64,000 bases of DNA. Source: Novosphingobium sp. ST904. Its GTDB lineage: Bacteria > Pseudomonadota > Alphaproteobacteria > Sphingomonadales > Sphingomonadaceae. A program made the translations under genes and the position numbers. The notes beneath the pieces are model-generated. The model saw only the letters and a list, made by a program, of their open reading frames with translations, was not told the origin of the DNA and searched no databases. The stretch lies in the NCBI RefSeq assembly GCF_001298105.1, contig NZ_LGJH01000142.1, positions 1 through 64,000 of the forward strand, given 5' to 3'. Each line of letters begins with the position of its first letter. The first letter of the stretch is position 1. Positions 26,693 through 35,365 of the stretch are shown in pieces.

Positions 26693-27436
26693 TCAGCCCA
26701 GGAATTCGGGCTTCTCCATGAGATTCTTAAAATGTCCCAGATAGGCCGCGACTGGTCCCGCGGAGAGCGCGCGATGATCGAACGCCAGGCAGAAATTGGC
26801 CATTGGTGTCGACCGGATGATGCCATTGGAATCGACGATCGGCGTCTCGATCGCGGCCGCCACGAAAAAATGGGCCACGGCAGGCAGGATGCTCATCGCG
26901 GAGAAGAAGTTGACCGGCGCGATCATCCCAATATTCGAGATACCGATATTGGGCGTCTGCGACATGATCTTGAAGGTAGCGAGCGAGTCCTTCTCGTCCA
27001 CCCCACCCGAGCGGACACGCGCGACCTCGGCCTGCATTTCCGCGGCGATTTCTGCGAGCGATTTGGCGCTCGCCTTCCGGATCAGAAGCGGAAAGGCCGA
27101 ACCGTCGACCATGACGGGACCTTGGACCGCGATCGCGTCCGGATTGGGCACGATCAACCGGTTGCGCCCGCCTTCCGCGAACATCGCCGCCATCATCGGG
27201 TGATCGCGCGCGGCCTGCGCGACAGCCTTCTGGATGATGTTCATTGCCGATACGGGAACATCGTGTTTTCGCGCATAGTCCTGGCGAAATCGTTCGGACG
27301 GCGCCATGTCGATGCCGATCCCGACGTGGACGACGGGCGTTTCGCGCCAGTTGGCTTCGAACACATCGCCGACCACCTTCTGGAGCCCGGTGATCTCGTG
27401 CATGCTTGTCGCCGTCGGCGCGCTGTCTTTCGTCAT
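26693..27436 (-). CDS. Stand-alone E2-type acyltransferase catalytic domain
   Basis: 247 aa, the chloramphenicol-acetyltransferase-like core of 2-oxoacid dehydrogenase E2 with no lipoyl or subunit-binding domain. Recognisable parts are HDVPVSAMNIIQKAVAQAARDHP, PNPDAIAVQGPVMVDG, SNIGMIAP and the terminal MANFCLAFDHRALSAGPVAAYL. The catalytic motif is normally H-R-x-x-D-G; here the His is kept but the Asp-Gly reads Ser-Ala. No E1 or E3 genes are nearby. A CoA-linked acyl transfer or C-C cleavage step in the upper pathway is possible. It lies 10 bp after the hydrolase and 9 bp before the monooxygenase. Confidence 0.75.
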   Translation of the reverse strand: MTKDSAPTATSMHEITGLQKVVGDVFEANWRETPVVHVGIGIDMAPSERFRQDYARKHDVPVSAMNIIQKAVAQAARDHPMMAAMFAEGGRNRLIVPNPDAIAVQGPVMVDGSAFPLLIRKASAKSLAEIAAEMQAEVARVRSGGVDEKDSLATFKIMSQTPNIGISNIGMIAPVNFFSAMSILPAVAHFFVAAAIETPIVDSNGIIRSTPMANFCLAFDHRALSAGPVAAYLGHFKNLMEKPEFLG

Positions 27437-27446
27437 CGCCCGCGCC

Positions 27447-28307
27447 TCAGGGTGCGTTGACCGGCGGAATTTCCCGCATGGCCACTTTGGTCGAATTGCC
27501 GAGCAGGAAGCCGTCGAGCACATCGACGGTTTCAGGATAGTCACGCTCGATACGCTTCGCGAGATCGGCAGAATCTGTCGCTTCGGCGAGATGCTTCTCG
27601 AAACCGAGAATATAGTCGCGGGTGTAGTTCCACGAGGTAATGTCGTCGGGCAGATGCGGCCGCTTGTGGCCCGCAACGATGACTTCGGGGTCGAGCGATT
27701 TGATCTGGTCGAGCGCCTTCAGCCAGGCACCGCGATGTTCCTCAAAATGCTCGCCGAACCAGAGATGCACTTCGTTGAACAGGACGTCGCTCGCAACCAG
27801 CGTCTTGAGCTGGGGGACCCAGATCATCGTGATGCGGTTGGCATCGCCCGGGACGGGCCCGACCAGTTCGATACGCTCGTCCTCGAGCATGACATGGTCG
27901 AGGTCCCAGGGTTTCGGGATGGCGACGTAGCGCGGTGCGAGCTTCCCGATCTTTTCCTGCCACCGGTCAAGACCCCGCGGCGCGTCGACGAGGATGTCCT
28001 CGACGACCGATGGATGGGCGATCGCGACCGCGTTGGGAAATGTATCGAGCAGCAGGTCGAGGCCGAAGAAATGATCGGGATGATCGTGGGTGATGATGAT
28101 CTTTTCCAGATCTTTGCCGGTCTCCAGGATGTCCCCGATCAACCGATGCGTGTCGGCGCGCGAAAAGGGCGCATCGACGAGGATCATCGACCGCTCGCCC
28201 TTGATGAGCGCATGGTTGGTATGGAGGCTGCTCGCGCGGGTGGTGACGATCTCGATCTCGAGATTAGTGCCCAGGCGCGTAACGATATTCGGGGCGTTAT
28301 TGGTCAT
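27447..28307 (-). CDS. Metallo-beta-lactamase-fold hydrolase
   Basis: 286 aa from the ATG that overlaps the preceding SDR stop as ATGA. The zinc motif THDHPDHFFG, a central Asp/His region (VASDVLFNEVHLW) and the late His in VAGHKRPH identify the fold. Family members hydrolyse lactones, thioesters or other esters. In this operon it is a candidate lactonase or esterase acting before hydroxylation. A Zn-dependent hydrolytic role is known for the family; the substrate is unknown. Confidence 0.85.
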   Translation of the reverse strand: MTNNAPNIVTRLGTNLEIEIVTTRASSLHTNHALIKGERSMILVDAPFSRADTHRLIGDILETGKDLEKIIITHDHPDHFFGLDLLLDTFPNAVAIAHPSVVEDILVDAPRGLDRWQEKIGKLAPRYVAIPKPWDLDHVMLEDERIELVGPVPGDANRITMIWVPQLKTLVASDVLFNEVHLWFGEHFEEHRGAWLKALDQIKSLDPEVIVAGHKRPHLPDDITSWNYTRDYILGFEKHLAEATDSADLAKRIERDYPETVDVLDGFLLGNSTKVAMREIPPVNAP

Positions 28308-29086
28308 AGTCCATTCTCCTGAGCGAGATAGTGAGCGGCAACGCCTCCGTCGGCGGCTATGTTTGCACCGCGGACCCAGGCGGAAGCACCGGAAAGCAGG
28401 AAGGCGATCACAGGCGCGATGTCGGCGGGCGTGCCAGAGCGCTCGACGATGTCGGCATCCTTTTGCGTCCGCTCGCCCATGACACCCGCGAAGGCATCGA
28501 GGAGCGGCGTCGAGACGGCGGCGGGCGAGACGCAGTTCATGCGGATGCTGCGGTCGACCCAAGCCCGGCGTTGCCTTAGGGTCCAGGCAAGTAGCGTTTC
28601 CTTGGTGAGAAAATAGGAGCGTCCCGGCTGCTCGTCGATCCGGTGCTTCTCGACGAAGGCATCGACCTTGCCGAAACTCAAATCGAGCGCTTCGGTGATT
28701 TGCGCTACCGATTGCTGCCAGTGAAACGCTGCGATCGACGACATGTTGACGATCGCCGATCCATTGGAGAGCCGCGGGAGCACCGCGTTGGTGAAGGCCA
28801 TCGTACCCACGAGATTGACTCGGATGACCTGCGCGGCAGGCACCGTCGGCGCGAGGCCTGCAACATTGGCGAGGCCATCGAGTTTTGTGGGGAGACGGGC
28901 CACCGCCTCGTCAATGGACTTGCGCGACGACAGATCGATCGAAACATGCTCGTGCGCATTATCGGACGGGCGGATGTCGAGCCCGATAACATGGGCGCCG
29001 TGCGCCCGCAGATAGTCGACCGTCGCGGCCCCGATACCCGATGCGCTTCCGGTTACTGCCAGGGCTTTTCCCTTGAGATCGAACAT
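28304..29086 (-). CDS. Short-chain dehydrogenase (3-alpha-hydroxysteroid dehydrogenase-like)
   Basis: 260 aa. GSASGIGAATVDYL cofactor motif, a shortened central part (DGLANVAG), Ser in NMSSIAAF, Tyr/Lys in YFLTK and an insertion before it (about 150-170) as in 3-alpha-HSD-like coniferyl-alcohol dehydrogenases. An NAD-linked alcohol oxidation is likely. First gene of the seven-gene operon, separated from the TonB receptor gene by a strong hairpin. Confidence 0.85.
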   Translation of the reverse strand: MFDLKGKALAVTGSASGIGAATVDYLRAHGAHVIGLDIRPSDNAHEHVSIDLSSRKSIDEAVARLPTKLDGLANVAGLAPTVPAAQVIRVNLVGTMAFTNAVLPRLSNGSAIVNMSSIAAFHWQQSVAQITEALDLSFGKVDAFVEKHRIDEQPGRSYFLTKETLLAWTLRQRRAWVDRSIRMNCVSPAAVSTPLLDAFAGVMGERTQKDADIVERSGTPADIAPVIAFLLSGASAWVRGANIAADGGVAAHYLAQENGL

Positions 29087-29179
29087 AAAATCCCCTGTTG
29101 GTTGGACGATCAGTTTGCGTCGCTTACCCTTCGCTGTCTTTGCGCAGGCGGCGGCAAATCTTGTCTTTTCCGGCAGATG

Positions 29180-29216
29180 GCCACGCCGCCGGAATCCGGA
29201 TATCCGGCGGCGTGGC
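29180..29216. terminator. Strong hairpin after the TonB receptor gene
   Basis: Perfect 14-bp arms (GCCACGCCGCCGGA and TCCGGCGGCGTGGC) with a 9-bp loop. It lies 21 bp beyond the receptor stop and ahead of the SDR-led operon. It probably terminates most receptor transcripts or tunes read-through into the operon. Confidence 0.7.
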
Positions 29217-29236
29217 AGCCCCGAGGGGCCGGGAGG

Positions 29237-31729
29237 TCAGAAGCGAAAGCTCGTCCGGACGCCGTAGGTCCGCGGCATGGCCGCGTAGCGAACCGTCGTG
29301 TCGTAAAGCAGCGCGACGTTGGTCCAGTAGAATTCGTTGGTCAGGTTCTTGACCCACGCTTGGACCGACCATTGGCCGTCGGACGACGAGAGGCCAATTC
29401 GCGCATCGACCGTCGTGAAGGGCTTCAGACGCCCGACCGACAGCGTGACGGCGTCATGACCGATCACAGCCTGCGCGCGGCTGTTGTATGCCATGCTCGC
29501 GCCCAGATCGAGATTGACGTCGGGTGTCAGCGGCCGGGTGTAGCTTGCGCCAGCCGAAGCATTCCATTTGGGCGTGTAGGGCAGCATGTCGCCGGCAAAA
29601 TCACCGACGTCACCAAACAGGTTTATCCCGGTGAAACGTTTGATCTTGCCATCAAGATAGGTGAGCGAGCCATTGAGATTAAGACCGTCGACCGGTTGCC
29701 AAGCCAAAGTCGCCTCGGCGCCCTTGATCGTCGATTTCGGTATGTTGGTCAGCGCGAAGACGGTGCCGAAAACCGGCTCGGCGAAACCGCTTTTGAGCTG
29801 CTTCCCGCGATAGTCGTAGTAGAAGGCGGCGCCGGTCAGATTGAGCGAGCGATCGAACAATTTCTGCTTGAACCCGATTTCATAAGCCAACACCGATTCC
29901 TGCGTGACCGGACGGATCTGGTTGGTGCTCGAGGCGGAAATCGAGGGATAGCCGCCCGATTTATACCCCTTGGTGACATTGGCATAAACGAGCGTGTCGG
30001 AATTGGGCTTGAAGTCCACGCCCGCTTTCCAAGAGACATTGTCTTCGCGCAAATGTGTATCCAGGAGCCCCGGCAAGTAGCTGTCGGGGGTGATGATCGG
30101 ATTGCCGCTCGCATCGGTCTTTGGTGCCTGGATCAGCGTACAGGCCCCGGGTTCGAGCGGAGGAGCGGCGGGCAGGCCCGCCGAGCTGCGCAGTGCGCCG
30201 ATGATGCCGTTGAACAGCACGCGCTGCGCATCGTCGCCCCAGACGGGATCAAAATTATTGTCGTAGGTACAGCCGATGAAGCGGCGGTCCGAATTGGTGT
30301 AGCGCGCGCCGGCCTTGAGGGTCAGCGTTTCGGTCACGTCGAAATCGACATTGCCGAAAAGCGCCCAATTCTCGACGCGCTGATCGCTGAAGTCGCCCGC
30401 GCGCGAAAAATGGGTGCCGAACGATGCCGTGCTGGCGCCATAGGCCAGGAGATTGCGTTCGACGACCTTGCTGTTCTGATAGTTGCCGCCGACGGTGAAG
30501 CGGAGCGTGTTTGACGCGTCGTTTGCGAGACGCATTTCTTGGCTCCAGTCGCGGATTTTGCCGATATTGGCGACAATGTCATAATTGTTGATCGCGACAC
30601 CGTCATCGCCGGCGATCCCGTTGCGCTTGAGATGCGCATAGGCCGTGATCGACGTCAGCGTGAGGTCGTCGCTGAGATTATAATCGGCGCGCAGCGAGGA
30701 CTGCCACATCGTGTCGCGTTTACGCGGCGTAATGTTCTGATTGCTTCCATCGGCGATGACCGATGTCCAGTCGGCAGCGCGCGCATTGTTCGGCGCGAGC
30801 GGCGTGGCGATCAGTTCAGGGGGCGTGAAGCCAAGGCCGTCGGGGCCGGAGGTGAGGTTCGGACGGAAGAAGATGAATTGTCCTGCTTGCGGTTGGCCGC
30901 GGTCGAGCCAGCCATTCGCATTGAACTGGACTTTGAGCCGATCGGTCGGCTCCCAGTCGAGAAGAATGCGGCCGACATATTCGCGGCGGCGGCCGAGCGT
31001 GTCGCCCGGACGCGCATAATAGGACAGCTGCCAGCCGTCCATATAAGCGGCCTTGACCGCCACGCGGCCTTTCAGCGTGCTCGTGATTGGTCCGCTGATG
31101 AAGGCGGTCGCCTCGATCTGGTTGAAGCGCCCATATTCGAAATCGAGCCCCGTCTCGAGCCGGTCGGTCGGCTTGTTCGCGATGTAGTTGATCGCGCCGC
31201 CGGTCGAATTCTGGCCGAACAGAATCCCTTGCGGTCCCTTAAGCACTTCGACGCGTTCGACATCGAGGCCCACTGCCAGCGACGTCAGCGCGGTATAGCT
31301 GTAGGGAACCTGGTCCATATAGACGCTGACCGCGGGCGCGCCAGAAAGCGCCGAATCGAAATAGCCAACGCCGCGCAGTGTAAAGACCGGCGTGTTGAAT
31401 GCAGACCGGGCAAATGTGAGTCCGGGGACCACCTTCGTCAGATCCGCTACGTTCGTAATGCCCTGGGCGCGGAGGTCGTCGCCGCTGACGGCCGAGATCG
31501 CTAGACCGACGCGGTTGATCGATTCCGACCGCTTGGTCGCGGTGACGACGATATCACCGATGCTCGGTCCCGATGTATCCTCTTGCGGCGCTTCGGCCTG
31601 CTGTACGGTCTCGTCCTGTGCCTGGTTCTCGACTGCCGGCGCGTCCTGCGCGGCTGCCGGGAGTGCAATGCCCGCAACGCTGACAGAAGCCAGCAGGCCG
31701 AATGCGCGACGCGTGCCTTTCAAGTTCAT
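29237..31729 (-). CDS. TonB-dependent outer-membrane receptor
   Basis: 830 aa. Signal peptide (SVSVAGIALPAAAQ), an acidic Gln/Glu linker, a TonB box region (IGDIVVTATKR), plug domain (VERVEVLKGPQGILFGQNSTGGAIN) and a 22-strand-type barrel ending in YGVRTSFRF with the terminal Phe. It imports a ligand using TonB energy. Sphingomonads use such receptors for aromatic and terpenoid substrates; here it precedes the catabolic operon on the same strand. AAGGGGATGAGAG precedes the ATG. Confidence 0.92.
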   Translation of the reverse strand: MNLKGTRRAFGLLASVSVAGIALPAAAQDAPAVENQAQDETVQQAEAPQEDTSGPSIGDIVVTATKRSESINRVGLAISAVSGDDLRAQGITNVADLTKVVPGLTFARSAFNTPVFTLRGVGYFDSALSGAPAVSVYMDQVPYSYTALTSLAVGLDVERVEVLKGPQGILFGQNSTGGAINYIANKPTDRLETGLDFEYGRFNQIEATAFISGPITSTLKGRVAVKAAYMDGWQLSYYARPGDTLGRRREYVGRILLDWEPTDRLKVQFNANGWLDRGQPQAGQFIFFRPNLTSGPDGLGFTPPELIATPLAPNNARAADWTSVIADGSNQNITPRKRDTMWQSSLRADYNLSDDLTLTSITAYAHLKRNGIAGDDGVAINNYDIVANIGKIRDWSQEMRLANDASNTLRFTVGGNYQNSKVVERNLLAYGASTASFGTHFSRAGDFSDQRVENWALFGNVDFDVTETLTLKAGARYTNSDRRFIGCTYDNNFDPVWGDDAQRVLFNGIIGALRSSAGLPAAPPLEPGACTLIQAPKTDASGNPIITPDSYLPGLLDTHLREDNVSWKAGVDFKPNSDTLVYANVTKGYKSGGYPSISASSTNQIRPVTQESVLAYEIGFKQKLFDRSLNLTGAAFYYDYRGKQLKSGFAEPVFGTVFALTNIPKSTIKGAEATLAWQPVDGLNLNGSLTYLDGKIKRFTGINLFGDVGDFAGDMLPYTPKWNASAGASYTRPLTPDVNLDLGASMAYNSRAQAVIGHDAVTLSVGRLKPFTTVDARIGLSSSDGQWSVQAWVKNLTNEFYWTNVALLYDTTVRYAAMPRTYGVRTSFRF

Positions 31730-32036
31730 CTCTCATCCCCTTCTCATGCCGTGGCACGATGTTTGATCAACGAGCGTCGCGGCGCCAGTCCAAGGGCCAA
31801 TTACCGCTACGCTTTGCTGCGCTTCCCGAGTTACGTTTCGGCGCCCTCACTGTTTGAACCCTGGCAGATGCGCGATCTTTGCACCCACGGCCGGAAAGAT
31901 GTGCGGTCCCGGCGCTCAGGGAATTTCGGGCCCGTTCGCGCTTGTTCTTGCCCAAACAACGGCTTCTATCACTCGCACCGCCCGGCCGAGATCTCACCAA
32001 CGAGACATTGGGCGCGGGTCAGACAGGAGAGGATCA
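31730..32036. promoter_or_regulatory. Divergent promoter region, TonB receptor / SDR operon
   Basis: 307 bp between oppositely oriented genes, without coding signal, so promoters for both the receptor (minus) and the SDR-SnoaL-SDR operon (plus) should lie here. No convincing palindrome was picked out. Confidence 0.45.
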
Positions 32037-32789
32037 ATGGGCAATCGACTTGCGGGAAAAGTCGCGGTCATTACCGGAGGCGCGAGTGGCCTCGGTGCCG
32101 CGCAGGCTAAACTATTCGCGCGCGAAGGCGCCCGCGTCGTGATCGCCGACCTTCAGGAGGATCAAGGCGAAGCCATTGCCGACGCGATCCGCGATGCAGG
32201 CGGACAGGCTTGCTCCGTCCGGCATGATGTCTCGAGCGAGGCGAGCTGGCGCGTTCTGATGGACGAGACCCGCAAGCAATTCGGCCCGCTTTCGATCCTT
32301 TCCAACACCGCTGGTGTCATCCACCCGGGCGCTGCCACCGAAGAAAGCCTCGAAGGCTGGAACAAGATTATCTCGGTGAACCAGACAGGGACGTTCCTGG
32401 GGATGCGCGCCGCCCTGCCCGTGATGGCGGCAAACGGCGGCGGTTCAATCGTGAATATCAGTTCGCTGCTCGGCCTCCTCGGGTTTCCAGGAATGATCGC
32501 CTACAGCGCAAGCAAGGGCGCGATCCGGACGATGACCAAGGCGGTCGCGATGGAATGCGTCAGCAACAATATTCGCGTGAACACGATCGTGCCGGGCGCA
32601 ATGCAAACACCGATCCAGGCCAATGTCACGGCAGAAGCCGATGCGTGGCAGCGCTCGAAAATCCCCATGGGCGACCTTGGCGAGCCCGACGATATCGCCT
32701 TCGGCGCCCTCTATCTCTCTTCCGACGAAGCCAAATATGTCACCGGCGCCGAACTGGTGATCGATGGCGGCTGGTCGGTGAGCGCATAA
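32037..32789 (+). CDS. Short-chain dehydrogenase/reductase
   Basis: 250 aa SDR with AGGAGAGG upstream of the ATG. TGGASGLGAAQAKLF cofactor motif, Asp in IADLQED (NAD preference), SNTAG, Ser in NISSLLG, YSASK, and C-terminal YVTGAELVIDGGW. First gene of a plus-strand operon divergent from the TonB receptor. It is very similar in pattern to the SDR two genes downstream and to the one at 24.7 kb, suggesting paralogues acting on related alcohol intermediates. Confidence 0.9.
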   Translation: MGNRLAGKVAVITGGASGLGAAQAKLFAREGARVVIADLQEDQGEAIADAIRDAGGQACSVRHDVSSEASWRVLMDETRKQFGPLSILSNTAGVIHPGAATEESLEGWNKIISVNQTGTFLGMRAALPVMAANGGGSIVNISSLLGLLGFPGMIAYSASKGAIRTMTKAVAMECVSNNIRVNTIVPGAMQTPIQANVTAEADAWQRSKIPMGDLGEPDDIAFGALYLSSDEAKYVTGAELVIDGGWSVSA

Positions 32790-32810
32790 CCCCGCAAGAA
32801 AGGATAATAA

Positions 32811-33256
32811 GTGACAGACCTAGACCAGCTTACCAGCCGCTTCGCTCTTGCCGACCTTGTCTCCGACTATGCACTCGGCGTCGATAAGCATGAGCTCGAC
32901 CGCTTCCGCAACATCTGGTGGGACGACGCCGTCTGGGACATCGAGTTCGTGAAAGCATTCAGCGGGCTCGACGAAATTGTCGGCGCGTCGAAGATCTTAT
33001 CTGGCCGATGTGGGAGAGTACGACCCATTATTGCGCCAACCACCGGGTCACATTCGATGGCGCGGACAGGGCGAAGGGGATCTGCGACGTCTATTGTATC
33101 GGCAATCTCGCGGACGGCCAGGCGGCCCATGTCGTGGCGAGTTACCATGACGATTATGAACGGCGGGGCGGCAAATGGGCGATCGTCCGGCGCTTCGTCA
33201 ATCAGCGCGTCTTCAGCCATTTGACCGGGCAGGTGCTCGCGCCCCCCGGCGCCTGA
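32811..33256 (+). CDS. SnoaL/NTF2-like protein (one frameshift)
   Basis: About 148 codons from a GTG start preceded by AAAGGA. The N-terminal helices (LTSRFALADLVSDYALGVDKHELDRFRNIWWDDAVWDI) and, after an indel near 32990, the beta sheet (THYCANHRVTFDG, AAHVVASYHDDYERRGGKWAIVRR) make a SnoaL_4-type cone fold. Members include small isomerases, dehydratases and hydroxylase-related proteins in aromatic and polyketide metabolism. Sits between two paralogous SDR genes. Confidence 0.78.
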
Positions 33257-33322
33257 CACCCTGTATGAGCGCACGGCCGGCCTACGCGTCGGCGGAATGA
33301 AATCAACAAATAGGAGAGGAAA

Positions 33323-34063
33323 ATGACCGACAGATTGAAGGACAAGGTGGTTATTGTCACTGGCGCGGCGAGCGGCCTTGGCGCCGCGCAGGCCCGGGTG
33401 TTTGCGCGCGAAGGCGCAAAAGTGATGCTCGCCGACATTTCGGACCGGGGCGCCGATAATGCCGCAGCGATCCAGGCCGATGGCGGCAAGGCGGAATTCG
33501 TCCGGCTCGACGTTTCGGACAGCGAAAGCTGGAAGGCGGCCGTCGCCGCCACCCTCGCCGCCTTCGGTTCGCTCACCTCGCTCTCGAACACTGCCGGTAT
33601 CATCCATTACGCCGGCGTCGAGGACGAGACGATCGAAGGGTGGAACCGGATCATTGCGATCAACCAGACCGGCGTGCTTCTCGGCATGCAGGCCGCGCTG
33701 CCGGCGCTTGTGGCGAGCGGCAATGGCGCGATCGTGAACGTCAGTTCCCTGATCGCCCTCATCGCGGCGCCCGCCGCGATCAGCTACAGCGCGAGCAAAA
33801 GTGCGCTGCGCGTGATGTCGCGGGTCACTGCGATGGAATATGTCAAAAAGGGCGTGCGCGTGAACACGATCATTCCCGGCCCGATGAAAACGCCAATCAC
33901 GGCCGATGTGCCGCCCGATATCCTCGCGCAGCAGGTCGCCAAGATCCCGATGGGCGATCTCGGAGAACCCGAGGACATCGCATATGGCGCGACTTATCTT
34001 TTGTCCGACGAGGCCAAATATGTCACCGGCGCCGAACTCGTCGTCGACGGCGGATGGTCGTGA
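33323..34063 (+). CDS. Short-chain dehydrogenase/reductase
   Basis: 246 aa as read. TGAASGLGAAQARVF, ADISDRG, SNTAG, NVSSLIAL, YSASK and YVTGAELVVDGGW. The sequence stops at GGWS, while its neighbours end GGWSVSA or GGWAASA; one extra G near 34058 would restore the VSA tail with a stop at 34071, so the end may carry a one-base deletion. AGGAGAGG precedes the ATG. Third gene of the plus-strand operon and a likely tandem paralogue of the gene at 32037. Confidence 0.88.
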   Translation: MTDRLKDKVVIVTGAASGLGAAQARVFAREGAKVMLADISDRGADNAAAIQADGGKAEFVRLDVSDSESWKAAVAATLAAFGSLTSLSNTAGIIHYAGVEDETIEGWNRIIAINQTGVLLGMQAALPALVASGNGAIVNVSSLIALIAAPAAISYSASKSALRVMSRVTAMEYVKKGVRVNTIIPGPMKTPITADVPPDILAQQVAKIPMGDLGEPEDIAYGATYLLSDEAKYVTGAELVVDGGWS

Positions 34064-34113
34064 GCGCCTGACCGAACCGCAGCGCAGTTCGCTCCCTAAA
34101 AGCGGAACCGGGA

Positions 34114-34143
34114 GGGGGCTGGCGCGCCGCGCCAGCCCCCTTT
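34114..34143. terminator. GC-rich hairpin ending the plus-strand SDR operon
   Basis: GGGGGCTGGCG and CGCCAGCCCCC form perfect 11-bp arms with a 5-bp loop, followed by TTT. Its core is nearly the same as the hairpin at 36734-36758. Confidence 0.75.
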
Positions 34144-34408
34144 CCCATCCCGGTTTGGCCACCGCTAGCTGCTCATTCGGAATAAATGCACCCACCGGGC
34201 GAGGAGGGCCGCCTGAAAAGGCAGCCCCTCTCCTTTACGCCGACCGTTCCGATCGGTTTGATGCGAGCCTGACGAGCGACCCAGCGCTCGGCTCATCCCA
34301 TTTGCACTCGGTCCACCGAAATATCGGCAAGGAATCAGTCGGTTCACTTCGTCTTCGTTCAGCTTGGTCACGGTAGCTTCCGGCTCGACAATCAAAAGGA
34401 GACGATAT

Positions 34409-34846
34409 TTGCTTTCTCATATTCGATTTCTCTCGGGGCTTGCACTTGTCGCGCTCGCCGTCGGCATGCCGGCCTCTGCAAGCGTCGATAGTTCGCCAAA
34501 GCCCGGCGGAGTCTATCGGCTCAAGCCGGGTCTGTACGTTCAGAAGGACGTAGCCTGTGCCCACGCGCCCAACGCCGCGATCCGGCGATATGACGGTCGA
34601 GCCATCAGTGACGCTCATTCGCGGGGCTGCCGTGCCCGCGTCCTCAATCGCAAGGGCGACCGCTACACGGTGATGCAGTCATGCGTCGGCGCCGGTGCCG
34701 GGGCGGCGAAGCAGGTGAGCCAGCGGCAGACCGTTACGGTGTCGGATGCCCTCACCTTCACGCTCCAGACGCGCGGTCCAGGAACAACCTATCGCTACTG
34801 CCCTGCCTCGATGTTGCGGGAAAATTTGAAAGGACCCACGAAATGA
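34409..34846 (+). CDS. Small exported hypothetical protein
   Basis: 145 aa starting at TTG, selected because AAAAGGAGACG sits at ideal distance and the N-terminus then becomes a clean signal peptide (SHIRFLSGLALVALAVGMPASA). The mature protein has four Cys (VACAHA, RGCRAR, QSCVGA, YRYCPA) that could form two disulfides, and a beta-rich tail. No family recognised. Its stop overlaps the next start as ATGA, so the two are translationally coupled. Confidence 0.65.
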   Translation: MLSHIRFLSGLALVALAVGMPASASVDSSPKPGGVYRLKPGLYVQKDVACAHAPNAAIRRYDGRAISDAHSRGCRARVLNRKGDRYTVMQSCVGAGAGAAKQVSQRQTVTVSDALTFTLQTRGPGTTYRYCPASMLRENLKGPTK

Positions 34847-35365
34847 GAATGCTGTTTAAGTCCGTACTCGCGTCGGTTGTACTGACGGCACTCGGCGGCT
34901 GCGCGGCGGTCACGCCAGGCGCAGTGCCCGCGAACGGCACAAACGTGCCGGCGTCGATCGCTATCTCGGTAGGCCCGTGCTTCGGCTTCTGCCCGGTCTA
35001 TGACGCAAAAATTGTTGCCGACGGGATCGTATCCTTTACCGGCACGCGCCATACCACGGTCCTCGGCACGCGCGAACGCCGCGCTGCGCCCGACACCTAC
35101 CATAAGCTGGAAGCCGATCTCGCTTCATTCCGGCCCGCCGCTGGCGCCACGACGGAAGTTCCGTGCGCGCCGAATATCCGACATGCCGACTTATACGATC
35201 ACCTGGACCAGCCTCGACGGGCAAAAGGCGGTCGCGACCCACCGCGGCGGTTGCCGCGAGGGCGCGGGCCATGACCTCGATACGGTGCTGCGGGGTCTGC
35301 CCGAGCGACTGGGCATCCAAACTTGGATGAAACAGACCACGCGGCCGGGCGTCTCGCGCGGTTAA
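34843..35365 (+). CDS. DUF6438-like lipoprotein (one frameshift)
   Basis: About 174 codons. Lipoprotein signal with lipobox LGGC near residue 20, then SVGPCFGFCPVYDAKIVADGIVSFTG, the DUF6438 core with its C-F-G-x-C-P motif. After an indel near 35165 the frame continues ISDMPTYTITWTSLDG and LRGLPERLGIQTW to the stop. Envelope-located protein of unknown function, coupled to the preceding exported protein. Confidence 0.7.

Noticed and set aside
28643..30514. A 623-codon plus-strand frame under the TonB receptor
   Set aside because: Typical antisense shadow of a GC-rich gene: no domain, and the receptor on the minus strand has plug, barrel and signal peptide motifs.
32867..34195. A 442-codon minus-strand frame opposite the SDR operon
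   Set aside because: Antisense shadow covering two separate plus-strand genes with clear SDR and SnoaL motifs.
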